Source of the DNA: Virgibacillus_P tibetensis
Lineage (GTDB): Bacteria; Bacillota; Bacilli; Bacillales; Amphibacillaceae
NCBI RefSeq assembly: GCF_036026595.1
Contig: NZ_JARZFX010000003.1
Coordinates: 124,001 to 188,000 of the forward strand
Length of the DNA: 64,000 nt
Reading direction: 5' to 3'
Part shown: piece by piece, positions 59,901-64,000 of the stretch
Layout of the letters: every line of letters begins with the position of its first letter
Position numbering within the stretch: position 1 is the stretch's first letter
The notes under the pieces: generated by a model
What the model saw: only the letters and a program-made list of their open reading frames with translations
Told to the model about the DNA's origin: nothing
Database searches by the model: none
Made by a program: the position numbers and the translations under genes

Positions 59901-61301
59901 TTATCCTTTTAAAAAATCCAATACTTCGGCAACTGCTTTTTCACCTTGGTCTATACAATCAGGCAGGCCAATACCTTCAAATGAGCTTCCTGTTAAGAAT
60001 ACACCAGGCAAATGCTCACTCGCTTTGTCTCTCACCTTTGCAATACGCTCTTTATGTCCCACCGTATACTGTGGCATTGCATTTTTCCATCTTGTAATTA
60101 CACTGAATTCTGGTTCAACAGTTATGTTCATGGTTTTATTGAGATCTTTTAATACTATTTCAACAATTTCATCATCGGATAAATTAACAACTTCCTGGTC
60201 ATCAGGCCTTCCTACATAGCATCGTAACAGCACTTTGCCTTCCGGAGTAGTTGCTGGCCACTTTTTGTGTGTCCATGTACAAGCTGTTATACGATGATCA
60301 CTATTACGTGAAACAACAAACCCTGTGCCGTCAATGGCCTTCTTGATTGCTGATTTATCAAATGCTAGGGCAACATTTGCTACAGATGTTGCAGGTACTT
60401 CCTTAAATACCTTAAAGAATTCATACTGACTGAACATTTTTGGCAAGGTGTAATGAGGTGTCGCCATAATAACAGCGTCAGCCTTATACACTTCTCCATT
60501 ACTCAATAACAAGTGATAGCCATGCTTCTTCTTCTCCACATGATCAACTGCAGCATTGATGGAAATGGTGCCATCTTCTATCGTTTGCTCTAAACTCTCT
60601 ACTAATGACTCCAGCCCATTTTTAAATGAATAAAACATGCCTGGCTTTTTCCCAGTGGACTTCTTAGCTTTCGGAATTGTTTTCTGTAGCCCTTTAATCA
60701 GACTGCGGTGCTCCCGCTCCAGTTGATAAAAGTTAGGGAATGTAGCCATTAAGCTCATCTCGTCAATATCACCCGCATAAATTCCCGATAATAATGGTTC
60801 TATCAGATTTTCTACCAATTCATCACCAAAACGGTGGCGAAAGAATTGACCAAGGGACTGATCACTTACCTCTTTGCTTCTTGGTAAAATAAAATCAAAG
60901 CCGGCTCGCAGTTTTCCAACCGGTGAAAAAATTCCTGAAAATAAAAATGGCCGCACTTGTGTCGGGATGCCCATGAAAGCTCCACTGGGCATTTTATGCA
61001 GCTTGTTTCGAACTAAAATATACGATTGACCTGTGCCATTGCGAACCAGTTGATCTGTCATACCTAGTTCTTCAGCAAGCTTTACAGCTGGCTTCTTTCT
61101 TGCAAGAAATGAATCGGGGCCCCGCTCAATTGTAAAACCATCGCGCTTTACCGTCTTAATTTTTCCACCTAAATGATCACTTGCCTCAACTAGCTTAACC
61201 TTATGGGGAAGGTTATGTCTTTTAATCTCTTTTTGTAAATAATAGGCGGCAGATAAGCCTGTTATTCCGCCACCTACAATTACGATAGTTTTAGTTTCCA
61301 T
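59901..61301 (-). CDS. hemY: Coproporphyrinogen III oxidase (HemY/CgoX)
   Basis: A 466-residue FAD-dependent oxidase. FAD motif IVIVGGGITGLSAAYYL at the start, IERGPDSFLARK, and the C-terminal VFLTGSSFEGIGLPDCIDQG are hallmarks. In Firmicutes this enzyme converts coproporphyrinogen III to coproporphyrin III, the step before iron insertion in the coproporphyrin route. It lies last in hemE-hemH-hemY; its ATG overlaps the hemH stop (TAATG). Confidence 0.96.
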   Translation of the reverse strand: METKTIVIVGGGITGLSAAYYLQKEIKRHNLPHKVKLVEASDHLGGKIKTVKRDGFTIERGPDSFLARKKPAVKLAEELGMTDQLVRNGTGQSYILVRNKLHKMPSGAFMGIPTQVRPFLFSGIFSPVGKLRAGFDFILPRSKEVSDQSLGQFFRHRFGDELVENLIEPLLSGIYAGDIDEMSLMATFPNFYQLEREHRSLIKGLQKTIPKAKKSTGKKPGMFYSFKNGLESLVESLEQTIEDGTISINAAVDHVEKKKHGYHLLLSNGEVYKADAVIMATPHYTLPKMFSQYEFFKVFKEVPATSVANVALAFDKSAIKKAIDGTGFVVSRNSDHRITACTWTHKKWPATTPEGKVLLRCYVGRPDDQEVVNLSDDEIVEIVLKDLNKTMNITVEPEFSVITRWKNAMPQYTVGHKERIAKVRDKASEHLPGVFLTGSSFEGIGLPDCIDQGEKAVAEVLDFLKG

Positions 61302-62236
61302 TACGATTCACGCTTTACCTTTTTTAACACAACTTGCGCTAGAGTATCAATAAACAAGGGATTTACGTTAGGCATTTCTGGACGGTAATAGTTTGCGCCT
61401 ATCTCATCACATACAACTTTACATTCATAATCATTATCAAACAGAACTTCTAAGTGATCAGAGATAAAACCAACTGGTGCGTATACAAAGGAACGGTATC
61501 CTTTTTGCTCAAACAGGTCCCGTGTTAAATCCTGTACATCCGGACCCAGCCACGGATCAGGTGTATTACCTTCACTTTGCCAGCCGATTTCATAGTTTCT
61601 AATTCCTGTTTGCTCAGAAATCAGCCTTGCTGTTTCTTCAAGCTGTTCAGGATATGGGTCGCCATTTTGCAGAATTTTCTCCGGCAGACTATGCGCAGAA
61701 ACAATAAGAACTGCCTTTTGCTTCTCTTCTTCTGTCATTTGACCATATACACCAGTGATCTGGTCTGACCAGTATTTAATAAACCCGGGCTCGTCATACC
61801 AGCTTTCAACAGAACCAATTTGGATATCATATTTAGCTGTTTCATCATTCGCACGTTGATTGTATGACTGCACACTAAAGGTTGAATAATGTGGAGCGAG
61901 TACGAGAGAGACTGCCTGCTTTATTCCGTCTTTAGCCATCTCCTCAACTGCATCCTCAATGAATGGTTCAATATGTTTTAAACCAATATACGCTTTAAAT
62001 TCATATTCATCCTGCGCAGCATTCAAGTTTGCCTCTATCGCTTTTGTTTGCAGTTCTGTTATTCTTGCCAGCGGGGAGATGCCACCAATGGCTTTATAAC
62101 GGTCTTTTAAATCCTGCAGGGCGTCCTCTGCCGGCTTTCTTCCATGACGAATATGTGTATAGTAACGTTCAATATCTTCTTCCTTGTATGGTGTTCCATA
62201 TGCCATTACAAGTAAACCCATCTTTTGTTTTCCCAT
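61301..62236 (-). CDS. hemH: Coproporphyrin ferrochelatase
   Basis: A 311-residue ferrochelatase (CpfC type) that inserts iron into coproporphyrin III. LLVMAYGTPYKEEDIERYY at the start, the catalytic His in LIVSAHSLPEKI (near 182) and VGFISDHLEVLFDND with the acidic partner. ATG 62236 follows aagaggtg; the longer reading (62263) lacks a ribosome site. Between hemE and hemY in the same operon. Confidence 0.96.
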   Translation of the reverse strand: MGKQKMGLLVMAYGTPYKEEDIERYYTHIRHGRKPAEDALQDLKDRYKAIGGISPLARITELQTKAIEANLNAAQDEYEFKAYIGLKHIEPFIEDAVEEMAKDGIKQAVSLVLAPHYSTFSVQSYNQRANDETAKYDIQIGSVESWYDEPGFIKYWSDQITGVYGQMTEEEKQKAVLIVSAHSLPEKILQNGDPYPEQLEETARLISEQTGIRNYEIGWQSEGNTPDPWLGPDVQDLTRDLFEQKGYRSFVYAPVGFISDHLEVLFDNDYECKVVCDEIGANYYRPEMPNVNPLFIDTLAQVVLKKVKRES

Positions 62237-62275
62237 TTTCAGCACCTCTTTTTGAAAATTCACTTCTGAGTCAGC

Positions 62276-63310
62276 TTAGCGTTTTGAATACGTATGAATA
62301 AATTCAGTCAACTTCTTTAAAGTAGCTGGCTTAATATCAGGAGTTACACCATGGCCCAAGTTGAAAACGTGTTTGCCCTGTTCCATACCTTCATCCAAAA
62401 TACCTTGTGTTCTTTTTTCAATCGTTTCCCATTCTGTTAATAAAATGGTTGGATCCAAGTTACCTTGCACTACCTTTGTTATGCCCATTTCACGAGCCTC
62501 TGTAATGGATGTGCGCCAATCCAGTCCAATAACATCAACAGGTAAGTCATCCCATTCCAGCAACAGGTGACGTGCGCCTATTCCAAAGATAATTAATGGG
62601 ACGCCCTGCTTCCTTAATTCGGTAAAGATTCTGGTCATTACAGGCTTAATAAAGAAACGGTAATCCGCAGCATTAAGCGCGCCAACCCATGAATCGAATA
62701 TTTGTATTGCTTTGGCTCCTGCTTCAATTTGTGCTTCTACATACGTAATTGTCATATCAGCTAATTTATCCATTAAGGCAAACCATGCTGCAGAGTCCCG
62801 GTACATAAATGCTTTTGTTTTGCTGTAATTTTTGGATGGACCGCCTTCAATCATATAACTAGCCAATGTGAAGGGAGCTCCACTAAACCCGATTAACGGA
62901 ACTTCAAGCTGTTCCTCTGTTAAAAGACGAATGGTATCCAGTACATAAGGGATGTCAGCCTTTGGATTAATCGTTCCTAACTTTTCAATATCCTGAAAAT
63001 TAGTAATTGGATTATGGATAACCGGACCAATACCGGATTTTATTTCGACATCTACACCTATTGCGGGTAATGGTGACATAATATCTTTATAAAGAATTGC
63101 TGCGTCAACCCCATACTGTTCAACCGGTAACCGAGTAACATAAGCACTAAGCTCAGGCTGATGGGTAATTTCAAATAATGAATATTTCTCCTTAATTTCA
63201 AGGTATTCCGGTTGCGATCTTCCAGCCTGGCGCATAAACCATGCTGGTGTATAATCTGTTTTTTCCCCATTATAAGCTCTAATAATTGTATCGTTAATTT
63301 TCTTCGACAT
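62276..63310 (-). CDS. hemE: Uroporphyrinogen decarboxylase
   Basis: A 344-residue enzyme that removes four carboxyls from uroporphyrinogen III. Signature AWFMRQAGRSQPEY near residue 27, catalytic Asp in DAAILYKDIMSP, and FNLGHGVTPDI near the end. Start is ATG 63310, nine bases after aaagg; an upstream in-frame ATG at 63319 touches the ribosome site. First gene of the hem operon, 113 bp from the PBP gene upstream. Confidence 0.96.
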   Translation of the reverse strand: MSKKINDTIIRAYNGEKTDYTPAWFMRQAGRSQPEYLEIKEKYSLFEITHQPELSAYVTRLPVEQYGVDAAILYKDIMSPLPAIGVDVEIKSGIGPVIHNPITNFQDIEKLGTINPKADIPYVLDTIRLLTEEQLEVPLIGFSGAPFTLASYMIEGGPSKNYSKTKAFMYRDSAAWFALMDKLADMTITYVEAQIEAGAKAIQIFDSWVGALNAADYRFFIKPVMTRIFTELRKQGVPLIIFGIGARHLLLEWDDLPVDVIGLDWRTSITEAREMGITKVVQGNLDPTILLTEWETIEKRTQGILDEGMEQGKHVFNLGHGVTPDIKPATLKKLTEFIHTYSKR

Positions 63311-63423
63311 ATAATCCATCCTTTACACTATCTTCTACGTACAAAAACACTCTACTAATAACTATATCTATTTATATCACAACTGTATAGTAAAGCCGGA
63401 TGATTGTCATAGATTTGTCTAAA

Positions 63424-64000
63424 TTACCATGACAACTCGACTGATTCCGATCTTTTACCTTCCATTTTTGTTAACGGGTCATATGGCACAACATAATACG
63501 AAGTCGCCCGGAAAAAATTAGCTGTGATGAAGAATTCGTTTGTTCCTTCTACTTCACCAACTCGCTCATCAATTCCTTCCTTATCCTGGTAGATACGATA
63601 TATAATACGCTCATCCTCTGACCCTTCCCATGTTAACTTACCTCGTACTATCGAAAAACCTCCAAGCGAAAAATCAGCTTCCAAATTAGTAATCTGTGGT
63701 AATCTTATTGGCTTAGGTAATGCTGTTACATTAGCAGGTTTGCTGAAGTGTTCTGCCAGTGGTGTTTTCTTATCCATTTCTGTTAGGATGGCCTTTGTAA
63801 GTCTTGTCGGAAATTCACTTCCCCCGGTCAAAAAATGGTCCTTATCCGTTTTATCGTAGCCCATCCAAAGTGCTGACACATACTCTGGTGTGTAGCCTAC
63901 AAACCATGCATCCTTAGTTTGGCCTTCTATAATCGGATGCTGGGTTGATCCCGTCTTACCAGCAAGTGCTTTCGAATAGTCGCCAGCTGTTGCTGTGCCA
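63424..64000 (-). CDS. pbpF: Class A penicillin-binding protein, C-terminal part (PbpF-like)
   Basis: Partial gene, open at the window edge. The visible 191 residues contain the transpeptidase KTG box (LAGKTGSTQHPIIEGQ), DAWFVGYTPEYVSALWMGYD and a C-terminal beta-rich extension (FSIVRGKLTWEGSEDERIIY), an FN3-like tail. In B. subtilis pbpF lies directly upstream of hemE, as here. A GTG at 63879 is internal. Function: peptidoglycan polymerisation and cross-linking. Confidence 0.92.
   Translation of the reverse strand, partial: GTATAGDYSKALAGKTGSTQHPIIEGQTKDAWFVGYTPEYVSALWMGYDKTDKDHFLTGGSEFPTRLTKAILTEMDKKTPLAEHFSKPANVTALPKPIRLPQITNLEADFSLGGFSIVRGKLTWEGSEDERIIYRIYQDKEGIDERVGEVEGTNEFFITANFFRATSYYVVPYDPLTKMEGKRSESVELSW

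Overview
The window is a contiguous piece of a low-GC Gram-positive chromosome. The gene order follows the Bacillus subtilis blocks trpS-yjbA-fabF-fabH-med-yjaV-yjzD, yitW-yitV-yitU-yizC-yitT-yitS, addA-addB-sip-yhjE-yhjD-comK, lplJ-yhfI-yhfH and hemY-hemH-hemE-pbpF. With a full gerP spore-coat operon, ComK, an OpuA-type osmolyte transporter and the base composition, this points to a spore-forming Bacillaceae of the Oceanobacillus/Virgibacillus/Lentibacillus type. The genus is an inference. No rRNA, tRNA, CRISPR array, prophage or transposase gene was seen.

Layout: 1-8.5 kb holds T-box controlled trpS, fatty-acid initiation and condensation (fabHF behind a promoter overlapped by a FapR-like box), the competence factor Med and uppP. 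8.9-13.5 kb is an accessory redox island: a radical SAM/SPASM protein, three small DUF2249/TusA-like proteins, a Crp/Fnr regulator, a polytopic membrane protein and a DUF59 protein. 13.6-20.2 kb has moaE-mobB and the yit block. 20.2-28.5 kb mixes dispersed repeats with a secreted beta-propeller protein, a second His-rich membrane protein, a stress-type SDR and a membrane-anchored GH13 protein that has lost its catalytic residues. 28.6-38 kb has rocD, a CocE-type hydrolase and a complete L-carnitine utilisation operon with its own ABC transporter and TetR regulator. 38.3-40.3 kb is gerPABCDEF. 40.3-44 kb is a ba3-type terminal oxidase operon. 44.6-54.7 kb is addBA, signal peptidase, yhjE-like, yhjD and comK. 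55.4-64 kb is lplJ-yhfI, yhfH, pepF, hemEHY and the 3' end of a class A PBP gene.

The strongest new signals are regulatory. Four promoters (radical SAM gene, solo DUF2249 gene, DUF2249 operon, ba3 oxidase operon) each carry a TGTGA-N6-TCACT-like box whose centre lies exactly 29.5 bp upstream of a good -10 hexamer, the geometry of class II Crp/Fnr activation. A Crp/Fnr protein with the E--SR recognition motif is encoded between three of them. In the carnitine locus both promoters have the same inverted repeat (TACCANCYRGACGGTY) between -35 and -10, which implies coordinated TetR repression. Two families of structured dispersed repeats sit immediately downstream of genes or against terminators and show compensatory changes in their stems.
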